The notes: a model not told the origin generated them from the sequence alone. A stretch of 64,000 bases of DNA from Pseudooceanicola sediminis (GCF_003575965.1 NZ_QWJJ01000001.1:310001-374000), one strand, 5' to 3'. Positions 39,282 to 47,660 are shown, counted from the stretch's first letter. Numbers and translations are program-made.

Positions 39282-39680
39282 TCAGCTACCCGAAGAGAAG
39301 CTGTGCACCGCATCGCCCATCTGGGCGTCCGTCGCGCCAACCGGCGCAGAACCGGAGGAGAAGGCACCGGTTTCGGCACCCGCCGTCACAGGGGCGGAGC
39401 CGGAGGAAAACGCCTCGACCGCGTCGCCGGAGAGCGCGGCGGTGGTCACAGGGGCGGAGCCGGAGGAGAACGCCTCGACCGCGTCGCCGGAAAGCGTGGC
39501 GGTGGTCAGCGGAGCGGAGCCGGAGGAAAACATCGAAAGGCCGTCACCGCCCAGAAGGCTGTTGGAAAGGGTGGGAGCAGAGCCGGAGGAGAACATCTCA
39601 AGGCCCTCGCCGTCCAGCATGGTATCAGCAATGGATTTGGAAATATCGTTTTGGAACATGGATTTACGAATAGCGGTCAT
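39282..39680 (-). CDS. Small protein with six FSSGS(AP) repeats
   Basis: A 132-residue protein. After a leader of about 28 residues (MTAIRKSMFQNDISKSIADT) it holds six copies of FSSGS, five continuing as FSSGSAP, with Phe at 30, 51, 71, 91, 107 and 128; the last copy is the C-terminus. Spacers have a common form, D/GxxGD(A/G)(V/L)xx before the motif. No Cys, no signal peptide, no membrane segment. GGGAG lies eight bases before ATG 39680; an upstream in-frame ATG (39734) lacks a site. Leader plus repeated cores resembles multi-core ribosomal peptide precursors, but a disordered structural or regulatory protein is also possible. The gene heads the unit with the 363-residue protein and the EamA transporter. 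Confidence 0.8.
   Translation of the reverse strand: MTAIRKSMFQNDISKSIADTMLDGEGLEMFSSGSAPTLSNSLLGGDGLSMFSSGSAPLTTATLSGDAVEAFSSGSAPVTTAALSGDAVEAFSSGSAPVTAGAETGAFSSGSAPVGATDAQMGDAVHSFSSGS
39391..39525. repeat. Near-identical 60-bp tandem repeats inside the repeat-peptide gene
   Basis: The DNA coding the middle repeats is a 60-base tandem array: units at about 39391-39450, 39451-39510 and a partial third differ at only a few bases, while outer units are more diverged. This suggests recent duplication or gene conversion and possible copy-number change. Confidence 0.85.
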
Positions 39681-40156
39681 GGTCGTCTCCCGGTATGTGG
39701 TCAATGGTTTTCGATTTTGTTTGGCGATGACCAACGCTGTGCACGCACAGCGATTTCGTCAAAACGAAAATTCAATTTTAACGTGTCAAGAAAAAACCGA
39801 CCACATGAGCTTTGACGCGCACGGGATTGCTTCCGAATTCTTAACACATTCTTGACACAATTATGATTTCCCACCTTTGCAAAATGCTACACAGCGAGAA
39901 CACAAAGCGAACACTCGGCCCTGAACGAGCATGATTCGTGCAACTGCGGCGACTCCTCGGTCGAAATGAGTCGCCTTTGCGGACGAAACCCGGACGATTC
40001 GACCCCAGGGAACAGCGGTCGGGCGTGAAAATCCGGGGGCGCATCGGCGTTTGAAATGGTCTAGAACGGCCCTGACACCGGCACGGGCCGGGCCCGGCCC
40101 AGGCCGTCGGCCGGACCGCGACCGCCACGATGGACCAGGAAAAAGGGCTGCCCGGC
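39681..40156. promoter_or_regulatory. AT-rich divergent region between the repeat-peptide gene and xthA
   Basis: The stretch 39700-39900 is the most AT-rich in this part of the window and probably carries the repeat-peptide promoter. On the minus strand a TTGACA lies near 39782-39787 and another CTTGACA-like sequence is present on the plus strand near 39851, but neither has a convincing -10 box. The 8-base dyad at 39735-39752 is listed separately. No gene is seen. Confidence 0.45.
39735..39752. promoter_or_regulatory. Dyad (candidate operator) upstream of the repeat-peptide gene
   Basis: CGCTGTGC (39735-39742) and GCACAGCG (39745-39752) are perfect inverted repeats separated by two bases, 55 bases upstream of the ATG at 39680. 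The geometry fits a dimeric repressor or an mRNA hairpin in the leader. Confidence 0.45.
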
Positions 40157-40966
40157 ATGAAACTCGCCACGTTCAACATCAACGGAATCAAGGCGCGGGC
40201 ACAGGCCCTGTGTGACTGGCTGGACGAGGCGCAGCCCGATGTCGTGGTGTTGCAGGAGATCAAGTCCGTCGACGAGGGCTTTCCCCGCGAGCTGTTCGAG
40301 GATCGCGGCTATCAGGTCGAAACCCACGGCCAGAAAAGTTTCAATGGCGTTGCGATCCTGTCGAAACTGCCGCTGGAGGACGTCACGCGCGGCCTGCCCG
40401 GTGATGACGCCGATGAACAGGCCCGCTGGATCGAGGCAACCGTGGTCGGCGACAAGGCCGCATTGCGGATTTGCGGGCTCTACCTGCCCAACGGCAACCC
40501 GGTCGAGCTGACCCCCGACGGGCAGCCTGTGGAGGGTGGCAAGTACGCCTACAAGCTGGGCTGGATGGACCGCCTGCGCGACCGCGCCGCCGCTTTGCTG
40601 GCCGCCGAGGAACCGGCGGTGATGCTGGGGGATTACAACATCATCCCGCAGGAAGAAGATGCCGCCAACCCTGCGAAATGGCGCGACGACGCCCTGTTTC
40701 GCCCCGAAAGCCGTGCTGCGTATCGCCGGGTGCTGAACCTGGGCTTTACCGAGATCTTTCGCACCCGGAATGCGGCACCGGGCCATTATACATTCTGGGA
40801 TTATCAGGCCGGCGCCTGGAACAAGAACGACGGCATCCGTATCGACCATATGCTGATGACACCGCAATGCGCCGACCTGGTGACGGAATGCGGCATCGAT
40901 TCCGAGATCCGCGGCCGCGAGAAGCCATCGGATCACGTGCCGCTATGGGCGGACATCGATCTCTGA
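40157..40966 (+). CDS. xthA: Exodeoxyribonuclease III
   Basis: A 269-residue apurinic/apyrimidinic endonuclease and 3'-exonuclease acting in base-excision repair. MKLATFNINGIKAR at the start, VVVLQEIKS with the metal-binding Glu, GDYNIIPQEEDAANP with the active-site Asp/Asn, and the C-terminal SDHVPLWADI complete the DNase-I-fold motif set. I use ATG 40157 because the family begins at MKLA/MKIA. The 3' end overlaps the convergent monooxygenase gene by 24 bases. Confidence 0.94.
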   Translation: MKLATFNINGIKARAQALCDWLDEAQPDVVVLQEIKSVDEGFPRELFEDRGYQVETHGQKSFNGVAILSKLPLEDVTRGLPGDDADEQARWIEATVVGDKAALRICGLYLPNGNPVELTPDGQPVEGGKYAYKLGWMDRLRDRAAALLAAEEPAVMLGDYNIIPQEEDAANPAKWRDDALFRPESRAAYRRVLNLGFTEIFRTRNAAPGHYTFWDYQAGAWNKNDGIRIDHMLMTPQCADLVTECGIDSEIRGREKPSDHVPLWADIDL

Positions 40967-42145
40967 CAGGGTTTCGCCGCCCGTGACGTCATGATCATAC
41001 AGCCAGTCGAACTGGTGTTTCATGAAGGACGGCGCCACGCGATCCGACAGGCGCAGCACGCTGTGCGCCACGGCGCGCAGCGGGGCAAAGCGCAGGTGAT
41101 ATTTCCAGGCGTTGCGATTGGCGGCGGTGATCGCACGGGTCACGCGTGCCTTGCGCAGGGCCTGGTACTGGGCCAACCCGTCGGGAACGGTGTCGGCCGT
41201 GTCGAGCGCCGCGGCCAGCACCCAGGCGTCTTCCAGCGCCATGTTCGCGCCCTGCGCCAGAAACGGCAGTGTCGGATGCGCCGCATCCCCCAGCAGGACG
41301 CAATGATCGCGGTGCCATTCCGGGGCGATGGGGTGGCTGTGCAACCCCCAGAGGTTGACGGTGGTTACGCGCCCCAGCAGATCTTTCACCTCGGGGCAGA
41401 ACCCCGCGAAGGCACGGCGCAGCGCCTTTGGATCATCCTGGTGTGACCAGCTGTCGGGCGCCCATTCGCGCCGTTCCTCGACCGCCACGATGTTCTGGGC
41501 CCGGCCGCCGCGCAGCGGATAGGTCACCAGGTGGCGCCCCGGCCCCATGAACAGACGCGCCTCGGACGGTGGCCCGGGACGGTTGGCGGGCACAGGCACA
41601 ACCGCACGCCAGGCAACCTGACCGGAAAATCTCGCCTGCGCCTCGCCCAGAAGCGCTGCGCGCAAACGCGAATGAAGACCATCGGCCCCGACCACGAGAT
41701 CGGGACGAATGCGGGTCTGGGTGCAGGTGCGGATTTCCGGGGTATCGCTGACATCGACCGTGTCGACACATTGCAGCAGCCGGATGCGCACCCCTGCCTG
41801 GCGCGCGGATTCCGCCAGCGCAGAGATAACATCGGCCCGATGACAGAAATAGTATCCCGGCGCACCGTCCCGCGGCGTCAGGTCCATGCGCAACGCGCTG
41901 CGTCCGCGATAGTCCAGCAAATTCAGCGCCCTGCCCGCCTGTCCGATCTGCGCCACGTCCAGGCCAAGCCCGCGCAACACGGCAGCGCCGTTCGGGCTGA
42001 TCTGAAGCCCCGCCCCGACCTCTCGGATGGCGCCGGCCTGTTCCAGGATGGTGACGTCGGCCCCCCGCAGCGCCAGCGCCCGCGCAGCCGCGAGGCCACC
42101 GATTCCGGCGCCGATCACAGCTATCTTGAGATCTCGCAAGGCCAA
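40943..42145 (-). CDS. FAD-dependent monooxygenase (salicylate hydroxylase-like)
   Basis: A 400-residue group A flavoprotein monooxygenase. It has the FAD-binding GAGIGGLAAARALALRGADV at the N-terminus, the DG fingerprint VGADGLHSRLR in the middle, and the second FAD motif LLGDAAHPTLPFLAQGANMALED near residue 280. Such enzymes hydroxylate aromatic acids with NAD(P)H and oxygen. I prefer the TTG at 42145, preceded by AGGAG with five bases spacing, because residues upstream in the open frame are unconserved in style. It stands alone, so the substrate is open. Confidence 0.87.
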   Translation of the reverse strand: MALRDLKIAVIGAGIGGLAAARALALRGADVTILEQAGAIREVGAGLQISPNGAAVLRGLGLDVAQIGQAGRALNLLDYRGRSALRMDLTPRDGAPGYYFCHRADVISALAESARQAGVRIRLLQCVDTVDVSDTPEIRTCTQTRIRPDLVVGADGLHSRLRAALLGEAQARFSGQVAWRAVVPVPANRPGPPSEARLFMGPGRHLVTYPLRGGRAQNIVAVEERREWAPDSWSHQDDPKALRRAFAGFCPEVKDLLGRVTTVNLWGLHSHPIAPEWHRDHCVLLGDAAHPTLPFLAQGANMALEDAWVLAAALDTADTVPDGLAQYQALRKARVTRAITAANRNAWKYHLRFAPLRAVAHSVLRLSDRVAPSFMKHQFDWLYDHDVTGGETLSEIDVRP

Positions 42146-42435
42146 GGACGTCTCCTGTCGCGCAAAGGTATCGGGATTCGCATACAGGTCGATGCAATTC
42201 GAAAGCGCCGTGATATGGCCCGTCAGACGGCCGCTTTGCAAGCGACAACGCCGAGGCTGGGCCCCGGCGTCGTCAAATCCCGTATCACATTGATGTCAGG
42301 CCCCGGCGTCGTCTCCTCCACGCCTGTCAGCCGACGCCGAACGTCGCTTACGCCCTGCGCGGCGCAGGCATGGACCGCGTTGTTCGGGGCGCGATCGCTC
42401 GGCCAAATCCCCGATCAGATCCCCGATGCAGCCGG
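42146..42435. other. Gap between the monooxygenase and dksA
   Basis: About 290 bases without a supported gene. GGCCCCGGCGTCGTC occurs twice exactly, at 42260-42274 and 42299-42313. No terminator with a T-run is seen after dksA. Confidence 0.4.
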
Positions 42436-42858
42436 TCAGTCGTCGCGGTGCACGCGCTCGCGCCGCTCATGACGTTCCTGTGCCTCAAGGCTCATCGTGG
42501 CGATGGGGCGCGCGTCGAGCCGTTTCAGGCTGATCGGCTCACCGGTCACTTCGCAATAGCCATATTCACCCTCTTCGATGCGGCGCAGGGCCGCGTCGAT
42601 TTTCGACACCAGCTTGCGCTGGCGATCACGGGTGCGCAGTTCCAGTGCGCGGTCGGTTTCTTCGCTGGCACGGTCGGCAACATCCGGAATGTTCCGGGTA
42701 TTTTCCTGCAGACCTTCAACAGTGTCGCGGCTGTCGGCCAGCAGATCTTCGCGCCAGGAAAGCAATTTGCGGCGGAAATATTCGAGCTGACGCTCGTTCA
42801 TGAACGGCTCGCCCTCAGCCGGACGATAATCGTCTTCAAGGAAAGATTCAGCTTTCAT
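42436..42858 (-). CDS. dksA: RNA polymerase-binding transcription factor DksA, one-cysteine form
   Basis: A 140-residue DksA/TraR-family protein that enters the RNA polymerase secondary channel and acts with ppGpp in the stringent response. A long coiled coil (about residues 20-90) carries the acidic tip DVADRA (Asp59, Asp62). The four-cysteine zinc finger of E. coli DksA is replaced: only Cys102 remains (YGYCEVTGEPISLKRLDARP). One-cysteine DksA is known from Rhodobacter sphaeroides. GGGAG precedes ATG 42858. It is divergent from the MoxR gene. Confidence 0.93.
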   Translation of the reverse strand: MKAESFLEDDYRPAEGEPFMNERQLEYFRRKLLSWREDLLADSRDTVEGLQENTRNIPDVADRASEETDRALELRTRDRQRKLVSKIDAALRRIEEGEYGYCEVTGEPISLKRLDARPIATMSLEAQERHERRERVHRDD

Positions 42859-43051
42859 CAGCGGCTCCCAAACTAGTCCTAAGCCCGGGGCGCGATACGC
42901 AATTCCGGGCAACAGGGTCCCCTGCTGCGGGGACTTAAACTGTTCGCATATGGTTGTCACTACAGAAATCCAGTTAACCACTTTGCATTGCACCAAACTG
43001 CGGAAAACTTTATCGTTCCGCGGAATTGGCGCGATCAGGGGCGATGACTCA

Positions 43052-43894
43052 ATGCATTTCGACGGCACGGAAACTTATGTTGCGACAGAAGACCTTAAGG
43101 TCGCGGTGAACGCGGCGGTAACACTGGAGCGTCCCCTGCTGGTCAAGGGCGAACCGGGCACCGGCAAGACCGAGCTGGCCCGTCAGGTTGCCCAATCTTT
43201 GGGCCTGGAGATGATCGAGTGGAACATAAAATCCACCACGAAAGCGCAACAGGGCCTGTATGAATACGACGCTGTAAGCCGCTTGCGGGACAGTCAGCTG
43301 GGCGAGGCGCGCGTGCATGACGTGGCCAATTACATCCGCCGGGGCAAGCTGTGGCAGGCGTTCGAGGCCGACCGCAAGGTGGTTCTGCTGATCGACGAGG
43401 TCGACAAGGCCGATATCGAATTCCCCAACGACCTGTTGCAGGAACTGGACCGGATGGAATTCCATGTCTACGAGACGGGAGAGACCATTGCCGCACGTGT
43501 GCGTCCCATCGTCATCATCACGTCGAACAACGAAAAGGAACTGCCGGACGCCTTTCTGCGGCGCTGCTTTTTCCACTATATCCGCTTTCCCGACATGGAG
43601 ACGATGAAGCAGATCGTCGAGGTGCACCATCCGGGTATCAAACCGCAGCTGCTGACCGCCGCGCTGACGCAGTTCTTTGAGCTGCGCGAAACCTCGGGCC
43701 TGAAGAAAAAGCCATCGACCAGCGAAGTCCTGGATTGGCTGAAGCTGCTGCTGGCCGAGGACATGAGCGCCGAGGACCTCAAGCGCGACGGGGCAAATGC
43801 GCTGCCGAAACTGCATGGTGCGCTGTTGAAAAACGAACAGGACGTGCATCTGTTCGAACGCCTGGCCTTCATGGCGCGGGGCCAGCGGCGCTGA
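43052..43894 (+). CDS. MoxR-family AAA+ ATPase (CoxD-like)
   Basis: A 280-residue AAA+ ATPase with Walker A GEPGTGKT at residues 33-40, Walker B VVLLIDEVDKAD near 110 and sensor-1 IITSNNEKELPDAFLRRC near 155. MoxR/CoxD ATPases work with von Willebrand-domain proteins to remodel or insert metal into partner enzymes. The CoxE-like gene lies about 2 kb downstream on the same strand with the DUF2927 and a 55-residue gene between. ATG 43052 is preferred to upstream in-frame codons that overlap the dksA promoter side. No CO dehydrogenase genes are present. Confidence 0.92.
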   Translation: MHFDGTETYVATEDLKVAVNAAVTLERPLLVKGEPGTGKTELARQVAQSLGLEMIEWNIKSTTKAQQGLYEYDAVSRLRDSQLGEARVHDVANYIRRGKLWQAFEADRKVVLLIDEVDKADIEFPNDLLQELDRMEFHVYETGETIAARVRPIVIITSNNEKELPDAFLRRCFFHYIRFPDMETMKQIVEVHHPGIKPQLLTAALTQFFELRETSGLKKKPSTSEVLDWLKLLLAEDMSAEDLKRDGANALPKLHGALLKNEQDVHLFERLAFMARGQRR

Positions 43895-44113
43895 TCCCAG
43901 CCGCTGCGCCTGACCCTTGTGCCAGCGTGCTGTGCCAGTCCAGTCCGTGCGCCCCCTGCGCGTGGCTTCGCCGATCAGGGGCGGCGGGGCCTTGCCTGTT
44001 CCGCCCGTTCCGTATTTTCTGTATGCCGGGCGCCGCGCCCGTTCAGCGGCAAGAGGATGACTTCGGATGACCGGCACCGCCCCTGTTCCAACCTTTGCAC
44101 GGGTGTGGCCTGA

Positions 44114-45640
44114 ATGACCTGCGGTGCCGGAGCGTTTCGCCGGATGGCGTTGGGTGCGGGGCTGTTGCTGGCGGCCTGTGCGCCGGCGCCGACACCGCCG
44201 GCACCCGACAAGGCCCCCGGTCCGACGACCCATTCGATGCGGCCGCAACTGCCGCCGGTCCGTCATTTCGGCGTCTATGTGCCCGAGGCGCCCCATATCG
44301 CCAATGCCGATCTGGCGCGTGATTTCCTGGACCTGACGTTTCAACTTGAATCCGGCCGGGCCCTGCCCGTTCTGACGCGGTTCGAAGGGCCGGTGCGCGT
44401 GACGGTTCAGGGCGCGACACCGCCGGGCATGATGCGTGATCTGACCGCGCTGATCAGCCGTTTGCAGGACGAGGCCGGCATCGACATCGCCCTGGCCCCC
44501 ACAGCGCCCCCCACCGCACCCGACAGCGCCTCCGAGGCCGGCAAAGGCACCGGCAGCGCGCCCGACGCGTCAGGCCCGCCGCCCGCCACCGGAGCCACCG
44601 GGACCGGCGGCGGCACGGCTCCGGTAAACATGATCACCATTCAACCCGTCAGCGGCGACGATATCCGCGGCGAATTGCCCGATGCGGCCTGCTTCGTGAT
44701 CCCCGGTATCCGCAATCTGAGCGAATTTCACGGCGCGCGGCGGCAGGATCGGTCGGACTGGGCCAAGCTGACCACCCGCAGCCAGCTTGCGATCTTCGTG
44801 CCCAACGACGCCGCGCCGCAGGAAACCCGCGATTGCATGCACGAGGAACTGGCGCAGGCGCTTGGCCCGCTGAACGACCTGTTTCGCCTGAACGACAGCA
44901 TCTTCAACGACGACAACGTCCATTCCGTGCTGACCGGTTTCGACATGCTGGTGCTGCGCATCACCTACGCCCCCGAACTGCACAGCGGCATGACCAAGGC
45001 TCAGGTCGCCGCCCAGTTGCCCGCGCTGCTGGCGCGCCTGAACCCCGAAGGCCAGCGTTTGACACCCACCCCCCTGCCGCAGACCACGCCGGAATGGCGC
45101 GCCGCCGTCCAACAGGCCTTGGGTGCGGGCGGTTCCCCCGCGGCGCGGTTGCGCGGTGCTCAGGCTGCGCTGGCGATTGCCGGGCAACAGGGCTGGCGCG
45201 ATCATCGGATGGGCTTTTCCGAATATATCCTGGGCCGGTTGCTCGAGGCGCGTGATCCGAACGCGGCGCTGGCCCATATGCGCCGCGCCCATGCCGTGTA
45301 TTCCGCCACCCCGGCAACACGCCTGTACGCGGCACAAACCGGCGTGGCGCTGGCCCGCGACGCGTTGCGACGCGGCGATGCACAGGCTTGCCTGGCGCTG
45401 TTGCAGGATCTGCCCGCCCTGGCAGAGGCCAACCAAAACGCATCGCTGCTGGCGCAGGTTCTGATGCTACAGGCTGAGGCCCATGCGATGCAGGGCCGGG
45501 ACGATCTGGCGCGGGCTGCCCGGCTGGACAGTCTGGGCTGGGCAAGATACGGCTTTGGCCCAACTTGGGCGATCCTGGCCAAGCTTCAGGACGTGGCCGA
45601 TCTGCCCCCCGACACGACATCGGAACCGGGGGCGGGCTGA
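44114..45640 (+). CDS. DUF2927 domain lipoprotein
   Basis: A 508-residue protein with a lipoprotein signal (MALGAGLLLAACAPAP, lipobox LAAC, cysteine near residue 22). The N-terminal half is a DUF2927 domain with a protease-like look: DAACFVIPGI, then QETRDCMHEELAQALGPLNDL containing an HEE motif near residue 239, and NDSIFNDD. A Gly/Pro/Thr-rich linker lies around residues 125-175. The C-terminal half (from about 345) is helical with TPR-like repeats (YAAQTGVALARDALRRGD). It is probably anchored in the outer membrane facing the periplasm. It sits within the MoxR/CoxE-like gene group. Confidence 0.86.
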   Translation: MTCGAGAFRRMALGAGLLLAACAPAPTPPAPDKAPGPTTHSMRPQLPPVRHFGVYVPEAPHIANADLARDFLDLTFQLESGRALPVLTRFEGPVRVTVQGATPPGMMRDLTALISRLQDEAGIDIALAPTAPPTAPDSASEAGKGTGSAPDASGPPPATGATGTGGGTAPVNMITIQPVSGDDIRGELPDAACFVIPGIRNLSEFHGARRQDRSDWAKLTTRSQLAIFVPNDAAPQETRDCMHEELAQALGPLNDLFRLNDSIFNDDNVHSVLTGFDMLVLRITYAPELHSGMTKAQVAAQLPALLARLNPEGQRLTPTPLPQTTPEWRAAVQQALGAGGSPAARLRGAQAALAIAGQQGWRDHRMGFSEYILGRLLEARDPNAALAHMRRAHAVYSATPATRLYAAQTGVALARDALRRGDAQACLALLQDLPALAEANQNASLLAQVLMLQAEAHAMQGRDDLARAARLDSLGWARYGFGPTWAILAKLQDVADLPPDTTSEPGAG

Positions 45641-45692
45641 CCATCGGCCGGCACGACCGGGGATCGCCACGGCAAAACGCGAAGGGTGTGCG

Positions 45693-45860
45693 ATGTTCAT
45701 TTTGGCAGGTCTGGTTCTGGGCGCCATTTTCGGGGCCGTACGGGCGCGCAAGCGCGGCGGCAATGCCAAGGACATTTGGCAATACGCGGCGGTTCATGCG
45801 ATGCTGTTCGCAATCATCGGATTGTTCGCGACTGTCATCCTGAATCGCATGATTGGCTGA
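45693..45860 (+). CDS. Small membrane protein, 55 residues
   Basis: A 55-residue protein with two hydrophobic segments (MFILAGLVLGAIFGAV and MLFAIIGLFATVILN) and a basic loop RARKRGGNAKD between them. It begins at ATG 45693, preceded by GAAGGGTGTG, 52 bases after the DUF2927 gene and 51 bases before the CoxE-like gene, on the same strand. It belongs to no family I know, but its position in the MoxR group suggests real expression. Confidence 0.78.
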   Translation: MFILAGLVLGAIFGAVRARKRGGNAKDIWQYAAVHAMLFAIIGLFATVILNRMIG

Positions 45861-45911
45861 GGCAGCACCGCGACCCTGCGAAAAGACCCCTGAGACAGGA
45901 TCGTAACCAGC

Positions 45912-47096
45912 ATGTTCATTTCGTTTTTCGAGGCCTTGCGCGCCCATGCCGTGCCCGTGTCGCTGCGCGAATACCTGACCTTTCTGGAAGCGCTGAAGGC
46001 CAATCTGGTCACCTATGACGCCGAGGGGTTCTATTACCTTGCCCGCGCCAGCATGGTGAAGGACGAACGTAACATCGACCGGTTCGACCGCGCCTTTGCC
46101 GCCAGTTTTGAAGGGTTGGAGCAGATCACTTTCGACCAGGTGCTGGACAAGGTCGAGATCCCCGGCGACTGGCTTCGCTCGATGGCGGAAAAGCATCTGA
46201 GCGAGGAAGAAAAGGCCGAGATCGAGGCGCTCGGCGGTTTCGAGGCCTTGATGGAGACGCTGAAAAAGCGGCTTGAAGAGCAGAAAGGCCGCCATCAGGG
46301 TGGCAACAAATGGGTCGGCACGGGGGGCACCTCGCCCTTTGGCGCCGATGGCTACAACCCCGAGGGTGTGCGGATCGGGCAGGAAAAGGCCCGCCACCAG
46401 CGCGCCGTGAAAGTGTGGGACAAGCGCGAATTCCGCAATTTCGACGATCAGGTCGAATTGGGCACGCGCAATATCAAGGTGGCGCTGAAACGGCTGCGCA
46501 AATGGGCCCGCGATGGCGCACACGAGGAGCTGGACCTGGACGGCACGATCCGCGCCACGGCCGAACATGGCTATCTTGACGTGGTGACCCGGCCCGAGCG
46601 GCGCAATGCGGTCAAGGTGCTGTTGTTTCTTGATGTGGGCGGCAGCATGGATCCGCATATCAAGGTGGTCGAGGAGCTGTTCAGCGCCGCGCGCAGCGAA
46701 TTCAAGCACCTGGAGCATTTCTATTTCCACAACTGCCTGTACGAAGGCGTCTGGAAGGACAACCGCCGCCGCTGGGATGCGCAGATGCCGACATGGGACG
46801 TGCTGCGCACCTATGGCAGCGACTACAAGTGCATCTTTGTCGGTGACGCATCGATGAGCCCCTATGAAATCGCCCACCCCGGTGGTGCGAACGAACACTG
46901 GAACCCCGAGGCGGGCCAGACCTGGCTGGAGCGGGCGCGGGCACAATGGCCCGATCATCTGTGGATCAATCCGGTGCCGCAGAAATACTGGGGCTACACC
47001 CACTCAATCGGCATGATCTCGCAGATCTTCGAAAATCGCATGGTGCCGATGACGCTTCAGGGCCTTGAGGCCGGCATGCGCGAGCTGACACGGTGA
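45912..47096 (+). CDS. CoxE-like von Willebrand factor A domain protein
   Basis: A 394-residue protein of the CoxE family, usual partner of MoxR/CoxD ATPases. The N-terminal half is helical and charged (SEEEKAEIEALGGFEALMETLKKR region). The von Willebrand fold follows at about residues 230-390, where the metal-ion site is DVGGSM instead of DxSxS, with Gly replacing the first Ser. WLERARAQWPDHLWINP is also typical. The 3' end overlaps the following gene by four bases (GTGA). Confidence 0.9.
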   Translation: MFISFFEALRAHAVPVSLREYLTFLEALKANLVTYDAEGFYYLARASMVKDERNIDRFDRAFAASFEGLEQITFDQVLDKVEIPGDWLRSMAEKHLSEEEKAEIEALGGFEALMETLKKRLEEQKGRHQGGNKWVGTGGTSPFGADGYNPEGVRIGQEKARHQRAVKVWDKREFRNFDDQVELGTRNIKVALKRLRKWARDGAHEELDLDGTIRATAEHGYLDVVTRPERRNAVKVLLFLDVGGSMDPHIKVVEELFSAARSEFKHLEHFYFHNCLYEGVWKDNRRRWDAQMPTWDVLRTYGSDYKCIFVGDASMSPYEIAHPGGANEHWNPEAGQTWLERARAQWPDHLWINPVPQKYWGYTHSIGMISQIFENRMVPMTLQGLEAGMRELTR

Positions 47097-47563
47097 GCGA
47101 CCCCGAAGGCCGGGTATCAGACGGCCCGCCCCCCGACAGCACATTCGGCGGTTTCCTGCGGCACATGTGGCATGATCACAGGCTTGGCACGATCGCCTTT
47201 CTGGCAGCCATGGTGCTGGTGGTGCTGTTCGCGCTGCGCCTTATGCTGTTTTCGATGCACTATCGCGACGGCGACTGGCGCAATCCGGTGCCCGAAGCCT
47301 GGATGACTCCCGCCTTCGTGGCGCACGCCTGGCACGTGCCACGCCCCCAGGTTTATCGGTTTCTCAGCTATCGCGCCCGTCCCGATCACGCGCTGACCCT
47401 GTCCGAAATCGCGGAACGCCAGGGAATGAGCGAGGACGAGCTGTTGACCCGCCTCAACATCTGGCTTCTGGAATGGAAGCTGGCCAATCCGGCCACGGGC
47501 AGCACCATAAACCTGCCGTCCGAAGCGGAGCACGCGCCACAATCGACGGGCACGGCGGACTGA
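47093..47563 (+). CDS. Hypothetical membrane protein, 156 residues
   Basis: A single membrane segment (about residues 33-51, TIAFLAAMVLVVLFALRLM) precedes a periplasmic or cytoplasmic region with PEAWMTPAFVAHAWHVPRPQ, then LSEIAERQGMSEDELLTRLN, which looks like a small helical, perhaps DNA- or protein-binding motif. It is translated from GTG 47093, coupled to the CoxE-like gene by a four-base overlap. The family is not recognised; tight coupling suggests it serves the MoxR/CoxE system. Confidence 0.75.
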   Translation: MSDPEGRVSDGPPPDSTFGGFLRHMWHDHRLGTIAFLAAMVLVVLFALRLMLFSMHYRDGDWRNPVPEAWMTPAFVAHAWHVPRPQVYRFLSYRARPDHALTLSEIAERQGMSEDELLTRLNIWLLEWKLANPATGSTINLPSEAEHAPQSTGTAD

Positions 47564-47660
47564 TGCCCGTTGTGCTGTCCCCTGCCCGGCGTGCAGCCGT
47601 GCCCGATGCCCTGCGCTATGCCGCGCCCTGTCCGATGCTGCGGGATGCCGTGCCGACCCC

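Noticed and set aside
38944-39855. Plus-strand open frame with repeated GAEPEEN motifs
   Set aside because: It is the antisense of the 363-residue gene and the FSSGSAP gene; its repeats are the complement of the FSSGSAP codons, and it lacks a ribosome binding site. The minus frame has good starts and operon spacing.
42260-42313. Exact 15-bp direct repeat GGCCCCGGCGTCGTC
   Set aside because: Only two copies in a GC-rich gap; it could be chance and has no symmetry or position that suggests a site.
43052-47096. CO dehydrogenase accessory cluster
   Set aside because: Although the ATPase and vWA proteins are CoxD/CoxE-like, no coxLMS or other cox gene is in the window, so a CO-oxidation link is unsupported.
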